Shown: positions 9,098 to 19,766, counted from the first letter of the stretch. The stretch is DNA of 64,000 bases from Bacillus sp. B15-48 (GCF_016879755.1 NZ_WOFU01000001.1:372001-436000), one strand, 5' to 3'. Notes: generated by a model from the letters alone, not told the origin. Numbers and translations are program-made.

Positions 9098-10198
9098 ATG
9101 CTAACACCTGAGCTTGCCGAAAAAATTATTAGTGAAGTGAGAAAATACTTAAACGAAGATATTATTGTCGTTAATACAAATGGAATCATCATTGCCAGTA
9201 CAGATATCAATCGAATTGGGAATTTTCATGAAGGAGCAAAAATCGCCGCACAAAACGGAAAAAAGCTGACTATTAATCAGAAAAAACAAGAACAGCTGCA
9301 AGGAGTGAAGCCGGGCATCAATCTGCCTGTCTTTTTTCAAAAAAAAGTCATCGGTGTCATCGGGATAACCGGGACCCCTGCAAAGGTTTCCCCGTTTGGC
9401 GAAATTATTCGAAAAATGACCGAATTACTAATTAGTGAAAATCATTTTGCCGAGCAATCGGATTGGCACTCGCGCGCAATTGAAGGCTTTGTGTTTGACT
9501 GGCTACAAGAAAAGGACTGGGATTCGAGTTTTACTGAGCGTGCAAAGCTTTTAAATATTAACTTAGAAGTATCGCGACAAATGGTCATCGCTAAGTTTAA
9601 GCAGGACAATAAGTATATAAACCGTGAAATCTGGACCCAGCTGTATTCCTGGGGAAAAAAGACGGAGCAAGACTTTATCTTTCGCTGGGGAAATGATCGG
9701 ATTGTTTTATTATTGGAGGTTTCAGGCTCCCCTAAAGAATTACGAGATAAAATCAATCAGTTCCATGATTTTTTAAAATACACATTTGGAACGGCAATTT
9801 CAGCAGGTGCTGGAAAGGCGGTGTCACCTTTTCAATTGGTCGCGAGTTACCGTCAAGCCGAACGAGCGTTGCAGGTAGCAAAAAATGAGGAAAAGCTTGT
9901 GTTTGACGAAGATTTGACACTGGAAATGATTTTAGACGATCTTTCTCCGGAAACGAAGTCTGAATTTGTTGATCGGACAATTGGCCCGCTCTTACCCGAT
10001 AGCGAACTAACAGATACATTAAAAGAATTATTCAAGCAAAACCACTCGTTAAAAAAGACGGCTGAAGCCTTGCATATTCACATCAATACACTTCATTACC
10101 GTCTGAAAAAAATCAAAGATATTACTGACTTTAGCACCGCAAACATCAATGATTTGTTTATTCTCTTTCTCGCTTTAATTATTTTAGATGAAAAATGA
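9098..10198 (+). CDS. CdaR/PucR-type regulator, probable glycolate regulator
   Basis: A 366-residue protein with an N-terminal sugar-diacid-recognition domain (about 5-135; IIVVNTNGIIIASTD, GVIGITGTP), a middle regulatory segment, and a C-terminal PucR helix-turn-helix (about 305-355; SLKKTAEALHIHINTLHYRL). Proteins of this type activate genes for small hydroxy-acids or diacids; the B. subtilis neighbour of glcDF, YsfB, belongs to this family. Its position downstream of glcF therefore suggests it controls glycolate use. It is shorter than the glucarate CdaR at 39674-40816 but has the same domain order. A TGAGGGA site precedes the ATG. Confidence 0.82.
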   Translation: MLTPELAEKIISEVRKYLNEDIIVVNTNGIIIASTDINRIGNFHEGAKIAAQNGKKLTINQKKQEQLQGVKPGINLPVFFQKKVIGVIGITGTPAKVSPFGEIIRKMTELLISENHFAEQSDWHSRAIEGFVFDWLQEKDWDSSFTERAKLLNINLEVSRQMVIAKFKQDNKYINREIWTQLYSWGKKTEQDFIFRWGNDRIVLLLEVSGSPKELRDKINQFHDFLKYTFGTAISAGAGKAVSPFQLVASYRQAERALQVAKNEEKLVFDEDLTLEMILDDLSPETKSEFVDRTIGPLLPDSELTDTLKELFKQNHSLKKTAEALHIHINTLHYRLKKIKDITDFSTANINDLFILFLALIILDEK

Positions 10199-10230
10199 AA
10201 GGAGAGTTTATTTTGTCTCACTCTCCTTTT
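10192..10230. terminator. Convergent terminator hairpin
   Basis: AAAGGAGAG and CTCTCCTTT pair across a 13-nt loop, followed on the + strand by a T-rich run. It sits exactly where the + strand regulator and the minus-strand gene at 10208 converge and overlaps the 3' end of the latter. Confidence 0.65.
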
Positions 10231-10729
10231 TGCGGTCTTGTTCATTCCAATAGCGCTCAATCATTTCGTTAACTATTTTATTTAACTCGCGCGCTTTTTG
10301 GCTTTTCAGCCACTCGACTTGATTAATCGGTAAGGTTAATTTTACCGTCACTTTTTCATTTGGCATTTCTACTTTTCTAATATCCTCTAATGTTATTCCT
10401 TCTTCAATCCTCGGAAATTCCGAATCATTTTCATGGACACGCAGAAGATCAGAATATTCATCGGGATCATCTAATTCACAAAACAAATTAAGCTGTGGCA
10501 GCCCGCCAGGAACCGTTTTTAAAAACATAAATGAACTGATGACTCGCCCATCTTTCAACTCGATTTCAACGATTAAACTTTCTTTATTATGATACTTTTT
10601 TAAAGCGACCTCGCTAACGATAACATCTAAGTTCAGCGTGCATCCCGAATAAGACTCGAAAAGATAAAGGGCACTATTAAAAATATGGATCTTCTCTCCA
10701 TCAATAAGTACTGATTTTATAAAACTCAT
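10208..10729 (-). CDS. Hypothetical protein with possible C-terminal ribbon-helix-helix
   Basis: A 173-residue protein I do not recognise by name. I chose ATG 10729 over an in-frame start 42 nt upstream because GGGGGAAGG lies at ideal distance. The N-terminal two thirds are mixed strand/loop (ALYLFESYSGCTLNLDVIVS, IELKDGRVISSFMFL). The C-terminal part (about 125-165; VTVKLTLPINQVEWLKSQ then a helix ending NEMIERYW) has the strand-helix-helix pattern of CopG/Arc DNA-binding domains, but could equally be a coiled tail. It is convergent with the CdaR-type gene. Function unknown. Confidence 0.7.
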   Translation of the reverse strand: MSFIKSVLIDGEKIHIFNSALYLFESYSGCTLNLDVIVSEVALKKYHNKESLIVEIELKDGRVISSFMFLKTVPGGLPQLNLFCELDDPDEYSDLLRVHENDSEFPRIEEGITLEDIRKVEMPNEKVTVKLTLPINQVEWLKSQKARELNKIVNEMIERYWNEQDRKKESETK

Positions 10730-11035
10730 ATTCCTTCCCCCATAAGTCGTTATGAGCCGACCATTAAACATCGAATATCTTCATTATAATGAATCTGGCT
10801 TTTTCTTAAAAGAAAAGGGTGTTGAATTTCTGCCAGAATGATTCATTAGACATACACTTTAGCAACAGATTTGTCACCCTTTAAAATTAGAGAAGCATTC
10901 GACTATAATATAACAATGATGTGTTTAATTAGAGGTGAACACAATTTTGTTCGCTCACTTGCACATGATTTGTTCCCTATTTTTCACCTATATGAAAACG
11001 GTTTACTGTAAAATATTTATTAGGAGGGCTTACCA
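10730..11035. other. Intergenic region upstream of the MtlR-like gene
   Basis: About 306 nt without a gene between two divergent genes. It contains CATTATAATG at about 10783 and a weak catabolite-responsive-element-like sequence TGAAAACGGTTTAC at 10993-11006, which departs from consensus at its 3' half. The ribosome site AGGAGGG ends the region. Nothing else is evident. Confidence 0.5.
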
Positions 11036-13105
11036 ATGATGATTGATAAACGTCCGGCACTTTTATTAGATTATCTCTTAAAAGTGAAGGAACTCACCAT
11101 GATTCAATTAATGGATGCTACTCAACTTTCGAAACGGCAAATCACCTATGATTTGGAGAAAGTGAATCAATGGTTGCTAGAGCGAAATCTATCAACGATC
11201 CACTATAAGGGCAACCAATCGATCATCGTGCCAGAGGATGTTGTGAATTATTTTCACAAGACAGAGCTTTTCGATCAACAAAAACAGAATTTTGTTTTAA
11301 CAGAAGAAGAACGGTTGGCAGTCATTTACCTTTATTTATTTATCCGAAATGAGACAATTTCAGCTTTTCATCTAACAGAGCTGTTAAAAGTGAGTAAAAA
11401 CACCGTTTTTTCGGATTTAAAATTAGCAAATGAACTTAATCGCCCCTATTTAGTAGAGATTCGGTATTCAAGAAAAAAAGGCTATCATCTAAGTGGCACA
11501 GAATTTGATAAACGGGCACTTGTCATGCATTACCTATCACGCCTTGTCCATATTCCTTACTTTGAAGCATTGCTAGATTATTTAGTGGAGGAAAGAAATG
11601 GAAGCGTTCACTATAAGGATACTTTGCATGCGCTTAAACAAATTGAAAACCAGTTTACACTAAATTTTGTCGAAGAACGTTTACATCAATTCGCCTTTTT
11701 TCTTGTGTTCTATTATTACCGTCAAAACGAACAGAAGCTTGTTTCATTCCATTCGGATGAAATGGCGCTATTAAAAAAGGAAGCGATGAGCGCGGCTGCG
11801 AGCCAGTTAAGCAAACTTCTACAGTTGGAACAAGTGGATTCTGAAATTGGTTATTTAACGATTCAGCTGCTTGGGCTAGCATTTAATAAAAGCTCTGTTC
11901 AAAACAACGAACACGATTTACTATTTAAGCTTTGTGAACAACTTGTCTTTGATTTTGAAACAAAAGCATGCATTGTCTTTGAAGAGAAGGATGAAGTGGT
12001 GCAAACATTGTACCAGCATGTAAAGCCAGCTTATTTTCGGATGAAGTATCGGATTCCAGTCACCAACCCCCTTCTTGATCAAATTAAAAGCGAACATAAA
12101 GATTTATTTTTAATTGTGAAAGAATTATTACTTCCGATTGGGTCATTGCTCCGAATTACGATTCCTGATGAAGAAATCGGTTTTATTACGATTCACTTTG
12201 GAGCGCTCTTAGAAAAGCCAAAACAGGCGGTGCCGCAAAGAAAGAAAGCCATCGTCGTTTGTCCCAGCGGAATTAGCTCATCATTAATGGTGAAAAATCA
12301 GCTTGAGTCGCTTTTCTCCGAAATTACCGTGGAAAAGACGTTGTCGCTCCGTGAATTTCAGGAGGGCGACTTTGCCGAATATGATTTATTATTTTCGACA
12401 GTCAGGCTGACGGAGACGAGGCTGCCATGTTTTTATGTGAAACCGATTATGACACCGAACGAAAAGCATCATCTGGTGAATGAAGTGTATCAACAGCTGT
12501 TTGGCATGCAACATCACAACCTTTCACTAAATGAACTGCTACAAACGGTTGGAAGTTTTGCCCATATTCACGATGAAGCCGGTCTAAGACAAGCATTAAG
12601 CCAAATCGCTTTTTATAAAAAGGGCGATGTTAGAAAAGAAAAATCGCTAGTCATTAAAGATTTAATAAACGACGAAACAATTCAAATCGCAGACGAACTT
12701 ACGGATTGGAAGGAAGCAATTAAACTTGCTGCCAATCCCCTTCTATTAAATGGGGTAATTGAACCAGCTTATATTGATGCGATGATTGAAAATATCGATA
12801 AATACGGCCCGTACGTTGTAATTGGTCATGAAGTCGCCATTCCTCATGCACGTCCTGAGAAGGGCGTAAACAAAGTCGGAATGAGTTTATTAAAGCTCAA
12901 TAAGCCGATCTATTTTTTAGATAATGAAAAATATCCCGTCCGTTTGCTGTTTTGTATTGCGGCGATTGATAACAGAACCCATCTGAAAGCATTGTCGCAA
13001 CTAACAAAGCTGTTAAATGACAAAAACAATATTGAACGATTAAAAGCGGAGAACTCGATTACTGAAATGGTTGCCTTATTTAAGCGCTATTCCACAATCG
13101 ATTAA
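11036..13105 (+). CDS. mtlR: MtlR-like PTS-controlled transcriptional regulator
   Basis: A 689-residue multidomain regulator: N-terminal DNA-binding helices (about 1-130; MDATQLSKRQITYDLEKV), two PTS regulation domains (about 180-400), an EIIB-Gat-like domain with Cys409 in VVCPSGISSS, and a C-terminal EIIA-Mtl-like domain with His604 in VAIPHARPEKG. This order and length match MtlR/ManR-type activators (B. subtilis MtlR is 694 residues), which respond to phosphorylation by HPr/EI and by a cognate EII. It is followed 57 nt later by ptsH-ptsI rather than by a mannitol permease, which is unusual. Which sugar it serves is unknown. Confidence 0.82.
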   Translation: MMIDKRPALLLDYLLKVKELTMIQLMDATQLSKRQITYDLEKVNQWLLERNLSTIHYKGNQSIIVPEDVVNYFHKTELFDQQKQNFVLTEEERLAVIYLYLFIRNETISAFHLTELLKVSKNTVFSDLKLANELNRPYLVEIRYSRKKGYHLSGTEFDKRALVMHYLSRLVHIPYFEALLDYLVEERNGSVHYKDTLHALKQIENQFTLNFVEERLHQFAFFLVFYYYRQNEQKLVSFHSDEMALLKKEAMSAAASQLSKLLQLEQVDSEIGYLTIQLLGLAFNKSSVQNNEHDLLFKLCEQLVFDFETKACIVFEEKDEVVQTLYQHVKPAYFRMKYRIPVTNPLLDQIKSEHKDLFLIVKELLLPIGSLLRITIPDEEIGFITIHFGALLEKPKQAVPQRKKAIVVCPSGISSSLMVKNQLESLFSEITVEKTLSLREFQEGDFAEYDLLFSTVRLTETRLPCFYVKPIMTPNEKHHLVNEVYQQLFGMQHHNLSLNELLQTVGSFAHIHDEAGLRQALSQIAFYKKGDVRKEKSLVIKDLINDETIQIADELTDWKEAIKLAANPLLLNGVIEPAYIDAMIENIDKYGPYVVIGHEVAIPHARPEKGVNKVGMSLLKLNKPIYFLDNEKYPVRLLFCIAAIDNRTHLKALSQLTKLLNDKNNIERLKAENSITEMVALFKRYSTID

Positions 13106-13162
13106 CTCATACATCTTACATCTTAAGATTAATTTTACAAAAAGAATAGGAGTTGGATTAAA

Positions 13163-13429
13163 ATGGTAGAAAAACAATTCAAAGTCATCGAAGAAACAGG
13201 GATTCACGCACGACCAGCGACACTTTTAGTGAGCGCGGCATCGAAATTCAAGTCAGATATTCAACTTGAATATAAAGAAAAAAAAGTGAATTTAAAATCG
13301 ATTATGGGTGTCATGTCATTAGGAATCGCCCATGGAGCAGAAATTAAAATATATGTAGAAGGCGACGATGAGCAAGAAGCGTTACAATCACTTGAAGAAA
13401 CATTAGCGAAGGAAGGCTTAGCAGAGTAA
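13163..13429 (+). CDS. ptsH: HPr phosphocarrier protein
   Basis: An 88-residue HPr with both regulatory residues: His15 in TGIHARPAT, phosphorylated by Enzyme I, and Ser46 in [13 protein letters not shown], the HPr-kinase site used in catabolite repression with CcpA. Length is standard. The stop overlaps the ptsI start by one base (TAATG). B. subtilis ptsHI follows ptsG; here it follows an MtlR-like gene. Confidence 0.97.
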   Translation: MVEKQFKVIEETGIHARPATLLVSAASKFKSDIQLEYKEKKVNLKSIMGVMSLGIAHGAEIKIYVEGDDEQEALQSLEETLAKEGLAE

Positions 13430-15144
13430 TGGGTAGCCTAACAGGAATTGCCGCTTCAAGTGGAATCGCTATCGCCAAAGCCTATCGTTTAATTGAACCA
13501 GACTTAACGGTCAACCAAGCTAAAATTGAGGACGTTGCTAAAGAAATTGAACGTTTTGAAAACGCCATTGCCGAAGCCAAACAAGAGCTTGAGCTAATTC
13601 GCCAAAAAGCTGAAATAGACCTTGGCAAAGACAAGGCGGCGATTTTCGAAGCACATCTTCTTGTCTTGAATGACCCAGAATTATTGAATCCGATTAAAGA
13701 CCAGATTCAAGCCGATCAAATGAATGCAGAAGCTGCCTTAAAAAATACGGCAGACCAATTTATCTCCTTATTTGAACAGATGGATAATGAATATATGAAG
13801 GAGCGCGCGGCAGATATTCGTGATGTAACGAAGCGGGTACTTGCTCATCTTTTAAAAGTGGAACTGAGCAATCCTTCATTGATTTCAGAGGAAGTCATTG
13901 TTGTTGCTGAAGATTTAACTCCTTCGGATACAGCTCAATTAAATCGCCAATTTGTCAAAGGGTTTACGACAAATATTGGCGGCAGAACATCGCACTCTGC
14001 GATCATGGCGCGTTCATTAGAAATCCCGGCAGTTGTTGGCACAAAAACAGCAACCGAAGAAATTCAAAATGGCGACATTGTCATTGTCGATGGCTTGAGT
14101 GGAGAAGTGCATCTCAATCCTTCAGAAGAGTTGGTTCAGCAATATCGAGAAAAACAAGCCGCTTACGAAGCTGAAAAAGCAGAATGGGCAAAGCTTGTAA
14201 ATGAAAAAACAACTTCTGTCGATGGGCATCATGTAGAATTGGCAGCAAATATTGGCACACCGGCTGATTTAGTCGGAGTAGTCAATAATGGAGGCGAAGG
14301 AGTTGGTTTGTATCGAACTGAATTCCTTTATATGGGCAGAACCCAGTTGCCGACAGAAGAAGAGCAATATGCCGCTTATAAGGAAGTTTTAGAAGGCATG
14401 GCTGGCAAGCCTGTCGTTGTTCGTACCCTTGATATTGGTGGCGACAAAGAACTTCCATATTTACATTTACCGAAAGAAATGAATCCGTTTCTAGGTTATC
14501 GAGCGATTCGCTTATGCTTGGAAGAACAAGAAATATTCCGTACACAATTAAGAGCGCTGTTAAGAGCAAGTACAGCTGGAAACTTAAAAATCATGTTTCC
14601 AATGATTGCCACACTTGATGAGTTCCGTCAAGCAAAAGCGGTTCTTGAAGAAGAAAAACAAAAGCTCATCGCTGAAGGAATAGCCGTCTCTGACAATATT
14701 GAAATTGGCATTATGGTTGAAATCCCTTCTACAGCCATCCTTGCTGACCAATTTGCGAAAGAAGTCGATTTCTTTAGCATTGGAACGAATGATTTAATTC
14801 AATATACGATGGCTGCAGACCGGATGAATGAACGCGTTTCTTATTTGTATCAACCATATAGCCCATCAATTCTACGCCTCGTAAAAATGGTCATTGATGC
14901 TGCGCATAAAGAAGGCAAATGGGCAGGAATGTGCGGAGAGATGGCTGGTGATGAAACGGCAATCCCAGTATTGCTAGGATTAGGATTGGATGAGTTTTCC
15001 ATGAGTGCAACATCGATTTTGAAAGCTCGTTCCCTCATCAGCCGTTTAAATAAGGCGGATATGGAACAACTAGCTGAATCCGTTCTCCAAATGAGTACGA
15101 CTGAAGACGTGGTTGCCGCAATTGAGAAGGCAATAAATAAGTAG
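13429..15144 (+). CDS. ptsI: PTS Enzyme I (phosphoenolpyruvate-protein phosphotransferase)
   Basis: A 571-residue Enzyme I with the phosphorylated His189 in [13 protein letters not shown], and the C-terminal PEP-binding barrel with signatures [12 protein letters not shown] and [18 protein letters not shown], and the catalytic Cys in GMCGEMAGD. It takes phosphate from PEP and passes it to HPr His15. It is full length and coupled to ptsH by a one-base overlap. A clear terminator follows at 15159-15190. Confidence 0.97.
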   Translation: MGSLTGIAASSGIAIAKAYRLIEPDLTVNQAKIEDVAKEIERFENAIAEAKQELELIRQKAEIDLGKDKAAIFEAHLLVLNDPELLNPIKDQIQADQMNAEAALKNTADQFISLFEQMDNEYMKERAADIRDVTKRVLAHLLKVELSNPSLISEEVIVVAEDLTPSDTAQLNRQFVKGFTTNIGGRTSHSAIMARSLEIPAVVGTKTATEEIQNGDIVIVDGLSGEVHLNPSEELVQQYREKQAAYEAEKAEWAKLVNEKTTSVDGHHVELAANIGTPADLVGVVNNGGEGVGLYRTEFLYMGRTQLPTEEEQYAAYKEVLEGMAGKPVVVRTLDIGGDKELPYLHLPKEMNPFLGYRAIRLCLEEQEIFRTQLRALLRASTAGNLKIMFPMIATLDEFRQAKAVLEEEKQKLIAEGIAVSDNIEIGIMVEIPSTAILADQFAKEVDFFSIGTNDLIQYTMAADRMNERVSYLYQPYSPSILRLVKMVIDAAHKEGKWAGMCGEMAGDETAIPVLLGLGLDEFSMSATSILKARSLISRLNKADMEQLAESVLQMSTTEDVVAAIEKAINK

Positions 15145-15158
15145 ATGATTTTTATAGA

Positions 15159-15190
15159 AAAGGAGAGTCAAATTGACTCTTCTTTTTCCT
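15159..15190 (+). terminator. Terminator after ptsI
   Basis: GAGTCAA pairs with TTGACTC just after the ptsI stop and is followed by TTCTTTTTCC. It ends the regulator-ptsHI unit. Confidence 0.75.
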
Positions 15191-15401
15191 TTTAAAACAA
15201 CCTCGCAAACCGAAATAACATGTCGTTAATTGGAATACTATACCCATTGATTAAGAAAATGAGATCATTGACCATCCTAATTTATGTGTAAAATAATTTA
15301 GTTTTCATTTATTTTTACCAGTATATACAACAATATTTCATCGTGCTAATATAAGGTCGGTATATAAAAGAAATGCCTATGGATTGAGGAGGAGAGCAAT
15401 C

Positions 15402-16124
15402 ATGAAGATAATTAAAGTTAAAAATTATGACGAATTGAGTCTTGAAGCAGCAAAACTTTTCATCGAGAAAGTACGTAAAAATCCAAGCATAACCCTTGGT
15501 TTAGCAACAGGCGGTACTCCTGTCGGGTTATACGCTCAAATAGTAAAAGATCATCAAGAGAACGATACTTCTTATCAAAAGGTTACGTCATTTAATTTAG
15601 ATGAATACATAGGCCTTTCTGGTGAACACCCGCAAAGTTACCGGTATTTTATGAATGAGCAATTATTTAATCATATCGATATTGACAAAGCAAATACATT
15701 TGTTCCGCTCGGTGATACCGAAAATCCACAACAACAATGTGTTGACTATGAAAACCGATTAAAAGAACATGGTGGCATTGACTTGCAAATTCTAGGAATC
15801 GGCTCAAATGGCCATATCGCTTTTAATGAACCAGGAACTTCGTTTCAATCTGAAACACATATAATTGAATTGACTGCCTCTACACGTGAAGCAAATGCAC
15901 GCTTCTTTGACAGTATCGATGAAGTGCCTACCCATGCTATTACAATGGGCATTGCCAGCATTATGCGTAGCAAAGAAATTTTGTTGCTCATTTCTGGTGA
16001 AGGCAAACGTGAAGCATTATCACAACTTATTCATGGAGAAGCAACTGAGGACTTTCCTGCATCGGTATTAAAAAATCATCCGAATGTAACGATTATTGCA
16101 GACGAGGCTGCTTTAGGCGCATAG
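15402..16124 (+). CDS. nagB: Glucosamine-6-phosphate deaminase NagB
   Basis: A 240-residue NagB with the family motifs LGLATGGTPVGLY near residue 32, SFNLDEYIGL near 64 and GIGSNGHIAFNEPG near 131. It converts glucosamine-6-phosphate to fructose-6-phosphate and ammonia, the last step in using amino sugars. I use ATG 15402 because GAGGAGGAG stands just before it; an in-frame TTG at 15384 lies inside that ribosome site. It has its own leader after the ptsI terminator. No nagA or GntR-type nagR is adjacent, unlike B. subtilis. Confidence 0.94.
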   Translation: MKIIKVKNYDELSLEAAKLFIEKVRKNPSITLGLATGGTPVGLYAQIVKDHQENDTSYQKVTSFNLDEYIGLSGEHPQSYRYFMNEQLFNHIDIDKANTFVPLGDTENPQQQCVDYENRLKEHGGIDLQILGIGSNGHIAFNEPGTSFQSETHIIELTASTREANARFFDSIDEVPTHAITMGIASIMRSKEILLLISGEGKREALSQLIHGEATEDFPASVLKNHPNVTIIADEAALGA

Positions 16125-16191
16125 GAGAGATTTGTATCAAAGGGGCAAATTATTGAGTTGCCGGGTTGTTTTGCCGAATGAATGTTGGGCT

Positions 16192-16625
16192 TTTTATTCC
16201 TAGTACTTGGATTAAATAGGTGGAGTGCTGATAAATAGGCTAAGATTTATTCCTAGTACTTGGATTAAAAAGGGAAGTGCTTAAAAATAAGCTAAGGTTT
16301 ATTGCTAGTACTTGGATTAAGAAGATGGATTGTTCGGACAGAGGCTAAATTTTATTACTAGTACTTGGATTAACCGCGATTATTAGGCTGGTTTATTGCT
16401 AGTACTTGGATTAAATCGATTTTCGGCCATTTTTTATTGCTAGTACAGGGATTATATCGACCTTCTGACACCATTTTATTGCTAGTACTCGGATTAACCC
16501 CTGATTTTACAACGATTTATTACGAGTACTAGCAATATATCAATGAAATTCGGTGTTTTTAATACGAGTACTCGGATTAAAAAACGCGTTACCAGCATTA
16601 TCGCTTAAAAACATACAAATCTCTT
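16192..16625 (+). repeat. AGTACT palindrome array, copy B
   Basis: Occupies the 578-nt gene-free stretch between convergent nagB and gabT. Core GTAC positions are 16203, 16256, 16308, 16361, 16402, 16443, 16485, 16526 and 16568, spacings 53, 52, 53, 41, 41, 42, 41, 42. The last five sites and the segments between them match copies A, C and E. The tail CGCGTTACCAGCATTATC recurs at about 16585-16602, and homology continues past it (GAATGTTCATAATGACC). A decayed CCGGGCAA-type hairpin (GGCAA/TTGCC, 16144-16162) precedes it. Confidence 0.9.
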
Positions 16626-16672
16626 CGGCCGAATGTTCATAATGACCTTTTTTGGAAAAACATACAAAACAA

Positions 16673-16700
16673 AAGAGCCTGAGTCGGACTCAGGCTCATC
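16673..16700 (-). terminator. Terminator of gabT
   Basis: GAGCCTGAGTC pairs with GACTCAGGCTC. Read on the minus strand it follows the gabT stop and leads into CTCTTTTGTTTTG, a good intrinsic terminator. Confidence 0.85.
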
Positions 16701-16702
16701 TT

Positions 16703-18019
16703 TTATACAAACACGCTTTGTTCTTCGGCATAGGTGCTTAAAGCACGGTCAAGCATTTCAAGACCATCGTCAATTTGTTCAGTTGTAACATTTAGTGGCG
16801 GAATCATGCGGATGACTTCGCTTTGGTTTCCGCAAAAGTAGAAGAGCACTCCATTTTCCAAAGTGAGATCCAAGATTCTAAATAGCGCGTCGCCATCAGG
16901 CTCCTTCGTTGCTGGGTTGATAATCTCAATCCCAATCATTAACCCTACTGCGCGGATTTCCCCAATAAACGCATGCTTTTCTTTGAGCTGCTGGAGCTTT
17001 TCAACTGCATAAGCACCAACTTTTTTCGTGTTTTCAAGCAAGCCTTCTTCCTCAATCACATCTAAAACAGCCATTGCCGCAGAACAGGCAATTGGATTGC
17101 CGCCAAACGTCGTTCCATGGCTTCCAAGCGGCCATTGCTGCATTAATTCTTTCGATGCCACTGTTGCACTTAACGGCAAACCGTTCGCAATTCCTTTGGC
17201 AATCGCCATAATATCAGGAGTCACATCAAACGTTTGTGCTGCAAACCACTCGCCCGTGCGGCCAAACCCTGTTTGGACCTCATCGAAAATCAGCAGAATA
17301 CCGTTCTTATCGCAAATTTCGCGAACTTTTTTCAACCAAGCTTTGGGCGGGATGATATAGCCACCTTCGCCCAATACTGGTTCAACAATTACCGCCGCCA
17401 CCTCTTCAGGTGTCACTTGATGATTAAACAAGCGCGCGAAATCCTTCTCCAATTGCTCGACAACATATGTTTCCGGGTCTAGTCCATTCGGACAGTCGGC
17501 AGTATTTGCGTATGGAACTTGGTAAGATCCTGTTGGTTGCAGAAATTTCCTATATTTGCTTTTGGAAGTCGTCACACTTAACGCCCCCATCGAACGGCCG
17601 TGAAAACAGCCCATAAATGACACAATGTACGGACGTTTCGTGACATGTTTCGCTAGCTTGATTGCTCCTTCAATCGCTTCTGTACCGCTGTTGGCAAAGA
17701 AAAAACAATCTAAATTTCCAGGAAGAATCTTGCCAAGCCTTTCCGCCAACGTCAAAATCGATTCATAGATGATGACCCCTGACGGACCATGTCCGAGCTG
17801 GTCCGCGCCATCTTTAATCGCTTGTACGACTTTTGGGTGACGATGACCAACATTTGTTGTCGCAATTCCTGATGTAAAATCTAAATATTTCTTGCCGTCT
17901 ACTCCGAAGTAATAGCAACCCTCTTCTTTTATAACAGGCAAATTTGGATGATCCTTCGCCATACTAGGTGCTAATAAATTTGACATATTTGCTACAAGAT
18001 GACTCCAATCTTTCGCCAT
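16703..18019 (-). CDS. gabT: Class III aminotransferase, 4-aminobutyrate aminotransferase-like
   Basis: A 438-residue PLP-dependent aminotransferase. Visible signatures are [17 protein letters not shown] near residue 108, [14 protein letters not shown] near 135, [15 protein letters not shown] near 240 and the PLP-lysine segment [13 protein letters not shown] near 273. The family transfers an omega-amino group, such as that of GABA, to 2-oxoglutarate. It could also act on 5-aminovalerate or ornithine; sequence alone does not settle this. No succinate-semialdehyde dehydrogenase is adjacent. The membrane protein at 18136 lies upstream on the same strand, 116 nt away, and may import or export the substrate. 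GGAGGTCG precedes the ATG. Confidence 0.85.
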   Translation of the reverse strand: MAKDWSHLVANMSNLLAPSMAKDHPNLPVIKEEGCYYFGVDGKKYLDFTSGIATTNVGHRHPKVVQAIKDGADQLGHGPSGVIIYESILTLAERLGKILPGNLDCFFFANSGTEAIEGAIKLAKHVTKRPYIVSFMGCFHGRSMGALSVTTSKSKYRKFLQPTGSYQVPYANTADCPNGLDPETYVVEQLEKDFARLFNHQVTPEEVAAVIVEPVLGEGGYIIPPKAWLKKVREICDKNGILLIFDEVQTGFGRTGEWFAAQTFDVTPDIMAIAKGIANGLPLSATVASKELMQQWPLGSHGTTFGGNPIACSAAMAVLDVIEEEGLLENTKKVGAYAVEKLQQLKEKHAFIGEIRAVGLMIGIEIINPATKEPDGDALFRILDLTLENGVLFYFCGNQSEVIRMIPPLNVTTEQIDDGLEMLDRALSTYAEEQSVFV

Positions 18020-18135
18020 TAATAACGACCTCCATGATGTTATCTATATCTAGTCTGAGTTGTCTTAACAGGAATACCTCCACATGAAACGTGGAGGCAT
18101 ACTTAATCGAAATGTATTTTACCATAATAATAGAA

Positions 18136-19533
18136 TTAAAAGAAAAGCAGATGAGCCATTAAGGCTACAACCGGCAAAGTAATCAATGTCCTTTGTAGGA
18201 AAATGATAAACAGTTCTAAAAGGTTCAATGGAATCTTAGATTTTAATAAAAGCACGCCGATTTCAGACATATAAACCAATTGCGTAAGCGACATTACGCC
18301 AATGACAAATCGTGTTAATTCGGATTCAATTCCGCTGCCAATTACTGCTGGAAGGAACATATCAGCAAACCCAACAATCATCGCTGGAGCTGCAGCGCTC
18401 GCTTCCGGAATTTGCAATAAATTTAAAATTGGTACAAGCGGATAAGATAAATAAGTAAAGATCGGTGTAAACTCAGCAACAATAAGTGCCAACGTCCCTA
18501 ACACCATTACAAGTGGAATGAGACCAAACCAAATTTCAACGACATTTTGGACTCCTTTAACGACGACTTCACGGCCACTCTTCACCTTGTCTGCTGTTTC
18601 AATTGCCTTTTGAATTCCCCATTTAAAGGTCGATACACCAGCAGGAATATCTTCGCTAATTTGTTTGCCAACCGGCTCATAATACGTTTCTTTTTTCCGC
18701 GAAAGCGGTGGAATTCGTGGACAAATCACCGCTGCGATGAGCCCTGCAACGACTACTGTTAAATAAAATTGGATAAACATATGATCAATGCTTAAAAATT
18801 TAGCAATCACTAAGCTAAATGCAATGGAAGCAATCGAGAAATTCGTTGCCACAACCGCCGCTTCCCTTTTCGTATAATAACCTGATTCATACTGCTGCGT
18901 TGTGATTAACACACCAACAGGGCCTGCACCCATCCAAGAAGCAACCGCATCAATCGACGAGCGCCCTGGTAGTTTAAAAATAGGATACATAACTTTCCGT
19001 AAAATCGTACCGATAAAATCCATTAATCCAAAGTTTAACAGCAGTGGCATTAACAGACTAGCAAACAAAAACCAAACCATTAACACTGGAACTAAATCGA
19101 AAAGAACGACCCCACCAGTGAATCCTGAAGAAATGGCACTAGGGCCAATCTCAAATAATGTAAACACGGCAAAAAATGCGCCAGCCACCCTTAAAGCGAC
19201 CCATTGTAATTTCACATCAAACACATTGGTTAAAAATCGATTATTCTTCACAATCGGCAGATTCACTACTTTAACGATGACACTTCCGAGCGCCGATAAA
19301 CAAATCACGACTGTCATAATCGCCGGAATATAGCCGGAAATTGCCGCTTGCAATCCATCCGCTAATATTCCAAGACCAATTGTTACTTTGCCGTTATATG
19401 AAATAGGTACGAGAAAAATCAACAAACCTAGCAATGAAGGCAATAAAAATTTTAAAATTTGTTTTGTGCTATAGGATTTCTTCTCCTCAACTCTTTCAAC
19501 ACTTTCTATCGTTTTCAACTGTCTAGCTTCCAT
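18136..19533 (-). CDS. YjiH-type GATE-domain membrane protein
   Basis: A 465-residue polytopic protein with about ten membrane helices and a GATE/nucleoside-recognition pattern (SSIDAVASWMGAGPVGVLIT near residue 192). It resembles the YjiH family of Bacillus, whose transport substrate is not established. It is co-oriented with and upstream of the aminotransferase, suggesting a linked role with an amino compound; that is inference. The ATG at 19533 follows GGGGGAAC. A stem CCTCCAC/GTGGAGG (18077-18097) lies between the two genes but lacks a T-run. Confidence 0.75.
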   Translation of the reverse strand: MEARQLKTIESVERVEEKKSYSTKQILKFLLPSLLGLLIFLVPISYNGKVTIGLGILADGLQAAISGYIPAIMTVVICLSALGSVIVKVVNLPIVKNNRFLTNVFDVKLQWVALRVAGAFFAVFTLFEIGPSAISSGFTGGVVLFDLVPVLMVWFLFASLLMPLLLNFGLMDFIGTILRKVMYPIFKLPGRSSIDAVASWMGAGPVGVLITTQQYESGYYTKREAAVVATNFSIASIAFSLVIAKFLSIDHMFIQFYLTVVVAGLIAAVICPRIPPLSRKKETYYEPVGKQISEDIPAGVSTFKWGIQKAIETADKVKSGREVVVKGVQNVVEIWFGLIPLVMVLGTLALIVAEFTPIFTYLSYPLVPILNLLQIPEASAAAPAMIVGFADMFLPAVIGSGIESELTRFVIGVMSLTQLVYMSEIGVLLLKSKIPLNLLELFIIFLQRTLITLPVVALMAHLLFF

Positions 19534-19719
19534 CTATTAGTTCCCCCATGATGACTCCGAATAAACTTCGTTAATTGTTATATTAGCAAAACTAATAATA
19601 CAACCATATGTATAAAGATTCAATGGTTAATTTTATGAAAATGCACATTTAAAGCTGTTTAGCAAAAATAACTTCATCTTTTATTGGAATGGATTATTCA
19701 TCCATTTCTATCTAGACAA

Positions 19720-19766
19720 AAATAAAAAGGCCACGTCCGCACATTATAATCGGAGGGCGTGGCATT
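19720..19766 (-). terminator. Terminator of floT
   Basis: GCCACGCCCTCCG and CGGACGTGGC pair when read on the minus strand and are followed by CTTTTTATTTTTG, some 60 nt after the flotillin stop. Confidence 0.8.
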
